From: Hippopus hippopus
Lineage: Eukaryota > Mollusca > Bivalvia > Cardiida > Cardiidae
Assembly: GCA_946811185.2 (NCBI GenBank)
Contig: OX328104.1
Location: 50,080,505 to 50,144,504, forward strand
Length of the DNA stretch: 64,000 nucleotides
Direction of reading: 5' to 3'
The notes beneath the pieces were generated by a model. That model was not told where the DNA came from. It made no database searches and worked only from the letters and a program-made list of their open reading frames with translations. Each line of letters starts with the position of its first letter. The stretch's first letter is position 1. The position numbers were made by a program, and so were the translations under genes. Positions 54,928-63,266 of this stretch are shown here, piece after piece.

Positions 54928-55730
54928 ATGGACGACGTATCCATATCCACTCACACTTTCATAACATACACAAACATGAACGTAATGTTCGATGAAACCG
55001 ATATAACATCTTTTCTGGTTCATATGTCACGTAAAAAGAGAGAAAAAGGTTTTAAAAAAAGGAAAAAGACTAAAGCGAACGTGAAAAATTTTTTTAAACT
55101 GTATTTCGTTTACCTTTATCAAAGATGATAAAAAAGTTAACCTTAAACTTTTTAAAACCGGAATAATTCAACTCACGGGTTGTAAAAACCTCGATCATTG
55201 TAAAACGTCTTTACTTTTATTTTGGAAGGTTGTTAAAGATCTTAAATGTTGTTCTAATTTCGATCATTTAGAAGCTCATATAGTTTCGATAATGAGAAAC
55301 GTTAGTTTAAATTTAGGATTTTTAGTAGACAGAAAAAATAGCTCAGTATATAATAAAAAATTCCGATATTTACGATATATCTCTGGCTATAGGAGGATTT
55401 ATAGGAATGCGGTTTTTCGTTACTATAGACTCGATAGATGATATGCCAGTTTATAAGATTAGAATAGAAGATGAAAGATTAATAGAAGAACCTAATATAA
55501 GTTATAGCGAGTTTAGACCTCAATCTAATAAGAAATATATTATTAGTATAACTATATTTCGAACGGGAAGAGTACTGTTTTCTGGTGTTCACGAAAAATA
55601 TCAAACTCCGATTATAGAATGGTTTTTAAATTTAATAAAGCGCGTTAAAAACGATATAAAAAATATAGAAGATAGTACTTTTTCGATAAAAAATTATTTA
55701 AGTCCGAGTTATCTAAATAAAAAAATATAA
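54928..55730 (+). pseudogene. TATA-binding-protein-like gene, two frameshifts
   Basis: The ATG at 54928 starts MDDVSISTHTFITYTNMNV, then a Lys-rich loop. The first frame ends at 55128. A second frame (about 55118-55441) contains KVNLKLFKTGIIQLTGCKN, the strand pair of the first TBP saddle repeat (lF.tG.iqlTGCk). A third frame (about 55365-55730) contains IISITIFRTGRVLFSGVHEK, the matching second-repeat motif (iFrtGrvlfSG). Two repeats about 130 codons apart fit a TBP-like fold of about 265 residues. Both breaks lie at or near A-runs. A TBP-like factor could direct transcription from the element's own TATA-rich promoters (inference). The TAA lies in a hairpin shared with the convergent fibre gene. 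Confidence 0.65.
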
Positions 55731-55760
55731 CTTTGTTTATAGTAATAAGTTATATTTTTT
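55719..55760. terminator. Hairpin between convergent TBP-like and fibre genes
   Basis: Arms AAAAAATATAACTT and AAGTTATATTTTTT include both stop codons. The same arms recur at 63073-63112 after another gene. This is a plausible bidirectional 3'-end signal. Confidence 0.6.
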
Positions 55761-56946
55761 CCGAGTCTAATTCTATCAAGATAGATATGTAAGCGTGTGT
55801 TACATTACGACTGTCTGTTCTCGAGATAAAGTTTACGATGTCGCATTCTTTTACCTCCAACCTCACAGGAAAAATTGTACAGCTACAAATTTCGTCAGCT
55901 TTTTTAATAATAGAGTGATTAACCTGCTCTGTTCCGTTTACCGTTATATTAACTTTTATCTCTTCTCCCCGTGCATTAGGATCATCTTTAACGATCGTTA
56001 AACTTCCTCTTATAATTCTACCCGGCGCACTCATACAATAACCGCCCAAACCATGCTTTCTACCCGAATTACCATTACCGAATGAAAACTCGTAATTTCC
56101 GTTTCCAATTGGTCCGTTTTCTTAGGCCCACACAGTTATAATAGGTTTAGGGGATACTTTTCTATCCACATAATTTTTATTAGCAGCATCATAAGGGTCT
56201 TTAGGACTTCTTAACCTAGTAATATACTTACCTTTCATATTGATATCGCTATCAGTGGAAAAAGATTCATCTGGGTTTCTAGTCCAAGCTTTCTCACCCG
56301 CAGTAGCCGTCTCAACGGTGGTATCTACGTAAAACTTATTAGCAGCTTGATCAGGTGTTAAAGGAATTGGTAACCTAGCAATATAGTTACCATTCATATT
56401 GATATCGCTATCAGCGGAAAAAGATCCATCTTGTTCCTTAGTCAAAGCTTTTTCCTCAACGGTGGTATCTACGTAAAACTTATTAGCAGCTTGATCGTGT
56501 CTCAAAGGGATTCCGAGATTGTTGATTCTTCGTCCTTCCATAGAGATTTCATCGACTGCTACATACCACCTACCATCTTTATAAACGAAGGCTCGATTGA
56601 AATTATCTGCGTATTTTTTAATAGCGGCTTCGTTCGGTTTTGTAGGCTCCTTAACGTTTCTTATTTCGTTGAAACCCATATTTATAAATCCGAGGGCTTG
56701 GTATCCACCGTTTTCTTTTAATAACCCCCTGCCAGAATTTCCATCCACGTAATCCTTAGTTGCCACGTCATGAGAATTTACCGGATTACTAACCCTCGTT
56801 AATGTATTACCATTCATGTCTATAGAACCAGTAACAACAGTTGTTCCGTCTTTACGTAAAAAATTATTATTCACGTAAGAGAGTGACACACCATCGTCGC
56901 TTGTACCATCATCATCTTTCATTCTTCCAAATTTGTGAACGGGCAT
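55750..56946 (-). pseudogene. Fibre-like protein with phage-tail-fibre repeats, one internal stop
   Basis: The N-terminal region holds five repeats of about 35-45 residues ending in a (D)xAANKxYVD-type motif, for example DINMNGNYIARLPIPLTPDQ followed by AANKFYVDT. These are the shaft/attachment repeats of phage tail fibres and short-fibre proteins. The frame meets TAA at 56124-56122 just after ITVWA. The same frame then continues, without a shift, to 55750 through a Gly/Asn-rich FSFGNGNSGRKHG segment and a strand-rich end that could be a receptor-binding head. A single nonsense change therefore separates shaft from head. By position and analogy it would be the vertex fibre. The start overlaps the protease end by 35 bp. 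Confidence 0.7.
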
Positions 56947-57349
56947 TTTTTATAATACTAAAAAAGTTTATTTCAAACGTCTCGAAATTTATTACCCGAG
57001 CCTCTTTTAGAACGTACAAACATAAATGACCGCAAAATACTTGTCCCGCTCGTTGTAATTGATCGGTATTATAGTGTATCGGGCTTTTTAAATACTCTCG
57101 AATTTCGATAGGCGGTTGTATACCGTAACTGTCAAAATAAATTTTAGTTTTACCGTTTTTATACCAAGCGACCCAATGTGTACCGGGTCCGCCGCTTTTA
57201 TCGAAGTTTACTATACCGCATTCTTTTTTATTCGGTTTTTTCGGTAACGTATCTAGTAGAAAAACTCCTCTAAAATAAGGAATCTTTAATCTTCTCGCCG
57301 CATCTTCCAATTCGAAATTGTTCAACGGTTTATTCGGTAAAATTACCAT
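56912..57349 (-). CDS. Adenain-like cysteine protease of element B
   Basis: The 145-aa protein has His in GTHWVAWYKNG (about residue 58), Asp in KIYFDSYGIQPP (about 73) and Cys in GQVFCGHLCLYVL (about 106), the adenain/Ulp1 triad in the usual order. A KGVF-like YFRGVFLLDTLP segment near the N terminus is also typical. It processes virion precursors. The start lies 2 bp beyond the integrase stop and the end overlaps the fibre start, so the cluster is tightly packed on -. The gene is intact. It shares only the catalytic framework with the protease of element A, which supports separate lineages. Confidence 0.88.
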   Translation of the reverse strand: MVILPNKPLNNFELEDAARRLKIPYFRGVFLLDTLPKKPNKKECGIVNFDKSGGPGTHWVAWYKNGKTKIYFDSYGIQPPIEIREYLKSPIHYNTDQLQRAGQVFCGHLCLYVLKEARVINFETFEINFFSIIKNARSQIWKNER

Positions 57350-57350
57350 T

Positions 57351-58253
57351 TTAGACTCGTTCGATATTCTTATTATCGATCCAAGAATTAAATTCGTCGG
57401 GATAACCCATCCACTTTACTAGAGATTTATCTTTCCCTTTTTTAATAACCTTTTCTATCCTAAACGTCTCTTGACTAGTTTTCTGAAGTTCGGGTTCGTA
57501 AAATGTACCTCGTATTTCTTCTCCGTTAAGATCCTTAATTCTATACGTTATAGGTGATGTACGTTTTACTACGGAAACCGTAAAAACCTCTTCCGTCCAT
57601 CTCGTCGTATAACCTTTCTCGAAAGTCTTTTTCTTTTTAGATATCCTCACTTTATCTCCGACGGAAAACTTGGGAGTTTCTTTTATCTCGGGATCATGGG
57701 GGTAAAGATTTCTCCAAACTCTCGTTTCGTTTTCTTTTTTACTCGCGTTTACCGGAGTCATCTTAATGGACGAATGCCTCGTGTTATTATATTCTTTAAC
57801 GAGATCGGGTAACGCGTCGATGTAAACGTACGTGTTGTTAGCGGAAAAATACTTCCACATCTTTTCTTTCATCGTTCTAATCCATCTCTCAACGACGCTA
57901 GATTTCTCCTCGTTTTGAGTAGAATGTATTTCGACCAACGCTTTTACGTCTTTGTTATAAAACTCTCTACCCTCATCTACCCACATTTTTTCGGGTTTCC
58001 TCTCCTTAAAAATACTCTTTAACGCTATAGCTGTAGATTTTCCCGATTTGTCTTTCAATGGCACTAGCCATCCGTATTTAGAAAAGATGTCGATGACAGC
58101 GAGAAGGTAAATAATACCGCGATTATATTTAGAAAAAGCTCGCATGTCTACTAAATCCGCGGCCCATATCCTATCTATACCGTTTACTCTAACTCTCCTT
58201 TTCTTAAATTTTCTTCTTACGGGTTTATGTAATTCTTCCGCTAATTTCATCAT
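57351..58253 (-). CDS. Retroviral-type integrase with chromodomain, element B
   Basis: The 300-aa integrase has acidic residues in WAADLVDM, MWVDEGREF and SSVVERWIRTMK. It then has FSVGDKVRISKKKKTFEKGY (SH3-like) and a chromodomain-like end KWMGYPDEFNSWIDNKN. It lacks the N-terminal 60 or so residues seen in element A's integrase, and its start overlaps the PLA2 gene by 4 bp (ATGA-type coupling), so the short N terminus may be native. Dense CG-containing codons set it apart from the flanking DNA. Intact. Confidence 0.9.
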   Translation of the reverse strand: MMKLAEELHKPVRRKFKKRRVRVNGIDRIWAADLVDMRAFSKYNRGIIYLLAVIDIFSKYGWLVPLKDKSGKSTAIALKSIFKERKPEKMWVDEGREFYNKDVKALVEIHSTQNEEKSSVVERWIRTMKEKMWKYFSANNTYVYIDALPDLVKEYNNTRHSSIKMTPVNASKKENETRVWRNLYPHDPEIKETPKFSVGDKVRISKKKKTFEKGYTTRWTEEVFTVSVVKRTSPITYRIKDLNGEEIRGTFYEPELQKTSQETFRIEKVIKKGKDKSLVKWMGYPDEFNSWIDNKNIERV

Positions 58254-58748
58254 CTCGTTTTTTTTCCCACTCCCATTCCAAATTTCATCTTCGTTCCAAT
58301 GAGTCTACTTACTAAACCCCTTTCCATCCTTTCTCTAATAGTAGGATTGTAAATACCTTTTAACTCCGTTAACATATTTTTATCACACACTGCGTTTCTC
58401 GTGGCAGTGTCATTGTGCTTAAGATAGCAAACATCATGATGATAAGCAGCTTTATCAACGCGGTTTATTGCTTTACTCCAATCCTTCGGTGTTAAATCCT
58501 GATTGAGTCTTTTCTTTAATTTAGTACCTGGTCCCGTAAAGCTGTGTCCTGGTAGATGCATTTCAACGGGTAAGTTATTTATAAACTCGTTTAAGATGCT
58601 ACCGCCAGTTTTTTTGTTTTTTTTATAAATTGTGTTTTAGTTATTCCACAAACCGCGCATTTCCCCCGCATCATATTTCTTCCGTTTTTAGAACGGTATA
58701 TTTTACATTACTCGTTTCAGTACGTTTTTTACATTTAACGCAATACAT
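58250..58748 (-). pseudogene. Zinc-ribbon plus phospholipase A2 protein, two frameshifts
   Basis: The ATG at 58748 starts MYCVKCKKRTETSNV. A second frame (58674-58591) has GKCAVCGITKTQF. The two CxxC pairs form a zinc ribbon I recognise from Polinton proteins. The third frame (to 58250) has GHSFTGPGTKLKKRL (the GPG calcium loop) and DKAAYHHDVCYLKH (the catalytic His-Asp) with a later CDKNML, the parvovirus-VP1-like PLA2 pattern. Such enzymes help particles leave endosomes. Both shifts fall in A-runs (near 58690 and 58610). It diverges from the ATPase gene across a TATA-rich gap of 33 bp. Confidence 0.75.
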
Positions 58749-58781
58749 TTTATATATAAAAAAATAAAAAGTTATATATAT
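58749..58781. promoter_or_regulatory. Divergent promoter between PLA2 and ATPase genes
   Basis: Only 33 bp separate the two start codons. The gap reads TATATATAAAAAAATAAAAA followed by GTTATATATAT, giving TATA-type sequence on both strands. With so little space, transcripts would be nearly leaderless or would start within this stretch. Confidence 0.6.
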
Positions 58782-59567
58782 ATGGATATTATAAACTTAT
58801 CATGGAATGATGCAGTATCGAGGAGATTTAATCACTCCCTTTTACCAAAAAGTATCAGGGGTTTAATTATAGGCAAATCAGGATGCGGCAAAACTACTTT
58901 ATTGTTAAACCTTTTACTTAGACCAGGTTGGCTCGATTACAACGATTTGAGTGTTTTCGGAAAAAGTCTTTTTCAACCCGAATACCGAATACTAAAAAAG
59001 GCTTTCGAAGAAAAATTACCGAAAGAATGTATCTTAAGATTGTTTAACATGCGTGATGAGATACAAGAACTAAACATTGTACCAACGGCTTTAGTCGAAG
59101 AAAGGATTAAAACGATTAAAAACAAATCGGATATAAATTGCAACTTCTTCGAAAATGCTAGTGATGTACCTGATCCGAGAGAGTTAGACTCGGAAAATAA
59201 AAATTTAATGATTTTCGATGATTTACTTTTAGAAAGGCAAAATAAATGCGAGTGTTACTACATTCGAGGAAGGCATAGTAATCTTGACTGCTTTTACCTC
59301 TCACAGAATTATTTTAGACTACCGAGACAAACTATTAGAGAAAACGCTAATTTTATTTGTCTTTTCCGGCAAGACCTAAAAAACATTAACCATATTTATA
59401 GTGATCATGTAGGTGATGATATGCCTAAGGATGAGTTTAGAGAATTCTGTCAAAAGGCGTGGGAAAAACCGCACGGTTTCGCTATCATTGACTTAACTAG
59501 TAAAAAACATAATGGGAAGTATAGAAACGGTTTTGACAATTTTTACATACCAAAGTCGGTGAAATAA
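58782..59567 (+). CDS. DNA-packaging ATPase (FtsK/HerA/A32-type), element B
   Basis: The 261-aa ATPase has Walker A GKSGCGKTT at residues 31-39, Walker B NLMIFDDLLLE at about 145-155, and a YLSQNYF sensor-like segment. It would power genome packaging. It opens with MDIINLSWNDAVSRRFNHSL and is intact and of normal length. It is the first gene of the rightward block and is separated from the leftward block by the 33-bp divergent promoter. Confidence 0.9.
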   Translation: MDIINLSWNDAVSRRFNHSLLPKSIRGLIIGKSGCGKTTLLLNLLLRPGWLDYNDLSVFGKSLFQPEYRILKKAFEEKLPKECILRLFNMRDEIQELNIVPTALVEERIKTIKNKSDINCNFFENASDVPDPRELDSENKNLMIFDDLLLERQNKCECYYIRGRHSNLDCFYLSQNYFRLPRQTIRENANFICLFRQDLKNINHIYSDHVGDDMPKDEFREFCQKAWEKPHGFAIIDLTSKKHNGKYRNGFDNFYIPKSVK

Positions 59568-59597
59568 CTTAACAAATTATATTCATTATATAAAAAA

Positions 59598-59961
59598 ATG
59601 TGTATAATAAATTTAGTAGATGATCTAAATAAAGCTATGAATGTAGTTGATAATATAATTCGCGAGTACCAAACAGAAAACTATAAAAAAAATTCGGTCT
59701 TATAACGGATATAGAGATAAACTTCGAGAATTATTAAATCGGAGACGAGAGTTATTTAATTTAATGTATCAGATCGGATATAATTTATGCGAAGAAATAT
59801 ATGAAGATTATGGTCAGGATAAAATGGATATTAAACTTTTGCGAAAACACTTTTTAAAGATAGCAACAATTTGTACAGAATCAGACAATACTAAATTTAT
59901 GCGTACTTATGTCGAATTAGATAAAAATATCATTCCAATTTTTTTCCCCAACATATATTAA
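59598..59961 (+). pseudogene. Small helical protein of element B, one frameshift
   Basis: I do not recognise a family. The ATG at 59598 follows TTATATAAAAAA. The first frame gives MCIINLVDDLNKAMNVVDNI and ends at 59705. After an A-run at about 59684, another frame is open to 59961 and gives a charged, helical sequence with RRRELFNLMYQIGYNLCEEI. Together they would make about 120 residues, probably coiled coil. The position between ATPase and penton-like genes suggests a structural or assembly role, but that is only context. Confidence 0.5.
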
Positions 59962-59984
59962 ATATTATATTTATACTTTATAAA

Positions 59985-60743
59985 ATGGAAGATCTTTTAC
60001 AACAAATTGTAAAAAATACGGAACACAAAACATCATTTCAAATTATAGTAAGCGACAACAAAACGCGTTTTAGAACGAGGTTTAATCCTCCAATTCAGCT
60101 GGAAAAGGATAAAGTATATGAGATAGCTTTAGTAAACCTCGAAACTTACTACTCTTTTCCAAACATAGATGAAACTAACAACACATTCGTTTATTCTCCA
60201 GACAATGGTAATTCGTGGGTTAAGATAAGAATGACCTCGTTGACATTAATGACACCATTCACCAGGAAATGAGAAAAAAATGGTCATTACGATAGAATTA
60301 ATGAAGAGTATCCTATTAACTTGTCTGCAAACACCAATACCCTAAAGTCTGTTTTTACCTTAGAAGATGGTTATCAAGTAGATTTTAATCAACCGGGATC
60401 CATTGCTAAAGTATTAGGATTTACTAGCGCTAAATATACGCAAGGATTTCACGAGTCAGAGAATGTAGTAAACATTCTTAGCATAAATAGTTTGCTCGTT
60501 AACATAGATATTATTTCGGGAAGTTACGTTAATGGTTCAACGAGAAACGTTATTTACTCTTTTTTCCCGGATGTTGCGCCCGGATATAAGATAATTGAGT
60601 CACCAGTTAATTTAGTATACTTACCAATAACATTAGATGAAATACATAACCTAGAGGTAAATATTACGGATCAAGATGGTAATTTACTAAATCTTAGAGG
60701 CGAAAATTTAACGATTAGATTTCATATTAGAGAAGCGAGATAA
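59985..60743 (+). pseudogene. Penton-like minor capsid protein of element B, two frame breaks
   Basis: The N-terminal part contains FRTRFNPPIQLEKDKVYEIA followed by LVNLETYYSFPNI, the standard Polinton penton start. The first frame stops at 60272. A short middle piece (about 60246-60290, with INDTIHQEM) is in a second frame. The rest, from about 60285 to 60743, is in a third and includes VFTLEDGYQVDFNQPGSIAK, FHESENVVNI, NVIYSFFPDVAPGYKIIE and a final strand RGENLTIRFHIRE. One break is at an A-run near 60281. The other is near 60240. Total length is about 250 codons, normal for this single jelly-roll vertex protein. Confidence 0.75.
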
Positions 60744-60765
60744 ATAAAAAATAATTATATATAAA

Positions 60766-60999
60766 ATGACGAGTTACGTTAAAGTAAATATATCGGAAGG
60801 ACAAAAGGAAAAGCTACAACACGCTGTTAAAGCCGGTTGTCCAGTAAGTATTTGTTTAGGTCATGAAGATTTACGAGGTAATGATGTTTTAGCATTAACC
60901 GATTCACAAGCGAGGAAAATAGCTAAAGCTTATGAGGAGGGTATAGGTATAACTATTAGAATGTCCGCGAAACAACTTAAATATAACACGAAAATATAG
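60766..60999 (+). CDS. Recurrent 77-aa Polinton protein
   Basis: The sequence MTSYVKVNISEGQKEKLQHA through DVLALTDSQARKIAKAYEEG to ITIRMSAKQLKYN is of a type I recognise next to penton and pX-like genes in invertebrate Polintons. No enzyme motif is visible. It could be a minor core or cement protein. It starts 22 bp after the penton-like stop behind AATTATATATAAA and is 15 bp from the next gene. Intact. Confidence 0.65.
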   Translation: MTSYVKVNISEGQKEKLQHAVKAGCPVSICLGHEDLRGNDVLALTDSQARKIAKAYEEGIGITIRMSAKQLKYNTKI

Positions 61000-61014
61000 G
61001 GAGGTTTTCTCGGA

Positions 61015-61329
61015 ATGTTGGCTGGGTTAGCTGCTAGAGCTTTGCCGATGCTCGCAAAAACCGTTTTACCGGCTTTAGGTGTCGGTGCTTTTTCTGAATT
61101 AGCTCAATCGGGAGTACAAAAAGCGATGGGGTCGGGTCTATATCTTAAAAAAGGAGGTTGCGTTTGTCGAGTTGGATTATACTTAAAGCCATACAAAGGT
61201 AAAGGATTAGCTTCCGTCGGTGATGGTTTGTATTTAAAGCAAGGAGGAAAAATGTATGACGGAAAAGGAATTTTACTCGGTCCTAATGGTCCATTCGCTA
61301 ATATACCTATTTTAGGAGCTATATTATAA
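61015..61329 (+). CDS. pX-like precursor with GLYLK repeats
   Basis: The 104-aa protein opens with a hydrophobic/amphipathic helix (MLAGLAARALPMLAKTVLPA), then three GLYLK units (SGLYLKKGG, VGLYLKPYKG, DGLYLKQGG) and ends GPNGPFANIPILGAIL. Gly-rich junctions such as AMGSG/L and YKGKG/L resemble adenain cleavage sites, so it may be cut into several short peptides, as adenovirus pX and pVI are. The final FANIPILGAIL tail is shared by many Polinton proteins of this kind. Intact. The start is fixed by ATG after GGAGGTTTTCTCGGA. Confidence 0.65.
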   Translation: MLAGLAARALPMLAKTVLPALGVGAFSELAQSGVQKAMGSGLYLKKGGCVCRVGLYLKPYKGKGLASVGDGLYLKQGGKMYDGKGILLGPNGPFANIPILGAIL

Positions 61330-61331
61330 AA

Positions 61332-61709
61332 ATAGATATACATAAATTTGGTATAAAACCTAATATTACTACTCAACATAAAACTATATTTTGGAAACCT
61401 TATTTACAAGGAGTAAGATATCCTCCCTTAAAGCAAGATCCTCTAAAATGGAAAATATACTCGCAAGTAACTATCAAGATTCCTCCTCGTGATGGCATGA
61501 GACTTTCGCTAGGATTTGGCTATATAACTACACGGGGAGTTGTAGTGATATCTATTAGTAATAAATGGAAAGATAGTTTAACCATTCTTAATGGGATACA
61601 TCTTGATAACGAGGCTAATGATATCTTAGTCTACATTTATAATTTCTCGCAAAAACCGATCGAAATACCCGAGGGAGAGTTATTCTGTTATCTAAAATAT
61701 TTGGGATAA
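61332..61709 (+). CDS. dUTPase-fold-like ORF without a clear upstream ATG
   Basis: The frame is open from within the end of the preceding gene. The first ATG in it is at 61497, but family-like text (KIPPRDGMRLSLGFGYITTR) straddles that Met. The later NGIHLDNEANDILVYIYNFS and IEIPEGELFCYLKYL follow the strand pattern of trimeric dUTPases (gv.d..y.g.i.v...N.s....i..G..i.ql). The key catalytic residues are not obvious, so it may be a structural relative rather than an enzyme. Translation could start at a non-ATG codon, or a frame change from the upstream gene may be involved. Confidence 0.45.
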   Translation: MDIHKFGIKPNITTQHKTIFWKPYLQGVRYPPLKQDPLKWKIYSQVTIKIPPRDGMRLSLGFGYITTRGVVVISISNKWKDSLTILNGIHLDNEANDILVYIYNFSQKPIEIPEGELFCYLKYLG

Positions 61710-61731
61710 AAAAAATTATTATTTTAATAAA

Positions 61732-62385
61732 ATGGCAGATACGGATCAAAAACATCCTAATAAAATATGTCCTCCGTTACCTACTGCAAGCACCCCATCT
61801 ATTGAAATGATTGATAAAGGTCATTCTTATCGTTTACAAAAAATATCTTAAGTACAACAATTCCTCGAGAAAGAAATTCGAGAAAGAGAAGCTTTGGCTA
61901 AGAAATATTTTCGTGCATCTAGAATAGTAGACAACGTTGATACCGTTTTAGTAACTGTAACAATGGCTGCTGGTGCAGGTGGTATAGGTTTGCTTTCTAC
62001 TGTCGTAGCTATTCCAGCAGTTGTAGCATTAGAAGCATCGGCTTTGGCAACTGGACTTCTTTCACTAGTAGGTAAATACGTAGTTAGAAATACCAGAAGC
62101 AAAGGAGAAAAACATCAAAAGATTAGAATGTTAGCTGATGCAAAATTAGATACCGTTTCAACACATATATCCAAAGCTTTAACTGACAATTATATCTCTG
62201 ATGATGAGCTTAAACTAATCATGGAAGAATTAGATAAATATAAAAGCATGAAGGAAGAGATACGTACCAAGATCGAGAAGAAGATTTCCTCAGAAAACGA
62301 AGAAAGCTTGATCGAACGAGGGAGGCAAGAAGGGCGTGAGTCCTTTCGGAGGTTGGTTGAAAAAAATAATTCGTCCACGAATTAA
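61732..62385 (+). pseudogene. Recurrent Polinton membrane protein, one internal stop
   Basis: The ATG at 61732 follows TTATTTTAATAAA and opens a frame that meets TAA at 61849. The same frame continues without shift to 62385. The main part has a hydrophobic Ala/Gly/Val-rich region (about 61960-62085, able to span a membrane once or twice), then HQKIRMLADAKLDTVSTHIS, ALTDNYISDDELKLIMEELD and KYKSMKEEIR, a pattern I recognise in many Polintons. Its function is unknown. A single nonsense change separates a 39-codon leader from the rest, unless translation restarts downstream, for example at TTG 61894. Confidence 0.65.
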
Positions 62386-62386
62386 T

Positions 62387-62647
62387 ATGCCTGAGATAAG
62401 GTGTAAGTGTATTTGTGAAATAGGTGATTTTTTAATTTTTCCTAATAAAATATTTCGAGCTAATAGTTATTACGTGATGGATAACGAGATAAAATTAGAA
62501 TACGAACGAATAGTATTCGAGTTAGACGTGTTATTAGAAATAGCTATTTTGGAGCGATATCGTATGATGGGGGATGATCCCGAGTTAAAATTAGAATACG
62601 AACAATTAATGTCCGAGATAGACGTATTATTAAAAAGAAAAAAATGA
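62387..62647 (+). CDS. Small acidic protein with internal repeat, element B
   Basis: The 86-aa protein from ATG 62387 starts MPEIRCKCICEIGDFLIFPN. Two similar helical units follow: IKLEYERIVFELDVLLEIAI and LKLEYEQLMSEIDVLLKRKK, so the second half looks like an internal duplication. A CKC...C pair near the start could bind metal. I recognise no family. The longer frame from GTG 62336 overlaps the upstream gene and is less likely. Confidence 0.45.
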   Translation: MPEIRCKCICEIGDFLIFPNKIFRANSYYVMDNEIKLEYERIVFELDVLLEIAILERYRMMGDDPELKLEYEQLMSEIDVLLKRKK

Positions 62648-62648
62648 T

Positions 62649-63074
62649 ATGGAACGGGATTATGGTGTCGGTCCCAATCCCAATAGACGACGAATTAGGA
62701 GCTTTAATATATTCTCCCTACCACCAACTGCTTCCTGTAATATGGAAAATTTCATATGGAGATTTGGTCAGCCAAACCTTACAGGTTTACCACCACAAGA
62801 GATAGAGAATACACCGGAGGATACACGAGTTGTTAGACCTATCCAATTACCAACTACTACTACCTATGATGTTCAATACTATATAAGAAGCCTTGAAGAG
62901 TGGTATATTACAGGTTTACCACCACATCGACCACCGCCTAAGATTGGTAATAGTCCAGAGTTTATAAGAGCAGTAAGGGAACGACCCAATAGAGAGGTGC
63001 CACCAGTTGCTCCTGAGGATGAACTAGAATTTATAAGGAGACTGAGAGAGTGGGGTATAGATTATCATTCTTAA
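62649..63074 (+). CDS. Pro-rich protein with TGLPP repeats, element B
   Basis: The 141-aa protein has two copies of a unit containing TGLPPxxxxN(T/S)PE (LTGLPPQEIENTPEDTR and ITGLPPHRPPPKIGNSPEF). It also has three copies of a related Phe/Tyr-Ile-x-Arg motif with (L)xEW/FG: MENFIWRFGQ, YYIRSLEEWY and EFIRRLREWG. I know no family. Proline-rich repeats may be linkers or docking sites. It starts 1 base after the preceding stop codon. The stop lies in a hairpin identical to that at 55719-55760. Confidence 0.5.
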   Translation: MERDYGVGPNPNRRRIRSFNIFSLPPTASCNMENFIWRFGQPNLTGLPPQEIENTPEDTRVVRPIQLPTTTTYDVQYYIRSLEEWYITGLPPHRPPPKIGNSPEFIRAVRERPNREVPPVAPEDELEFIRRLREWGIDYHS

Positions 63075-63112
63075 AAAATATAACTTACTATATACGTATA
63101 AGTTATATTTTT
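63073..63112. terminator. Hairpin after the TGLPP-repeat gene
   Basis: Arms AAAAAATATAACTT and AAGTTATATTTTT with a loop containing TATATACGTATA. It overlaps the stop codon, as at 55719-55760. A probable 3'-end signal. Confidence 0.6.
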
Positions 63113-63128
63113 GTTAAAAAATAGTTAT

Positions 63129-63238
63129 ATATTTTGCGCATATGGTAATATGGACATATTTTAAAATAGCGTTAAAAACTGCGTTATAAATATCTAATAT
63201 ATAACTCGATATTTTGCGCATATGGTAATATGGACATA
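63129..63238. repeat. 30-bp direct repeat upstream of the last gene
   Basis: A 30-bp block containing TTTTGCGCATATGGTAATAT is repeated exactly at 63129-63158 and 63209-63238 (80-bp period), ending 28 bp before the next ATG. It contains an imperfect CATATGGTAATATG palindrome. A candidate promoter or operator pair. Confidence 0.7.
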
Positions 63239-63266
63239 ATTTAAAAATTTATTCTAATAATTAAAA

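Noticed and set aside
56431..56721. 96-codon + frame inside the fibre gene
   Set aside because: It is the antisense of the fibre repeats. The - frame has clear tail-fibre motifs.
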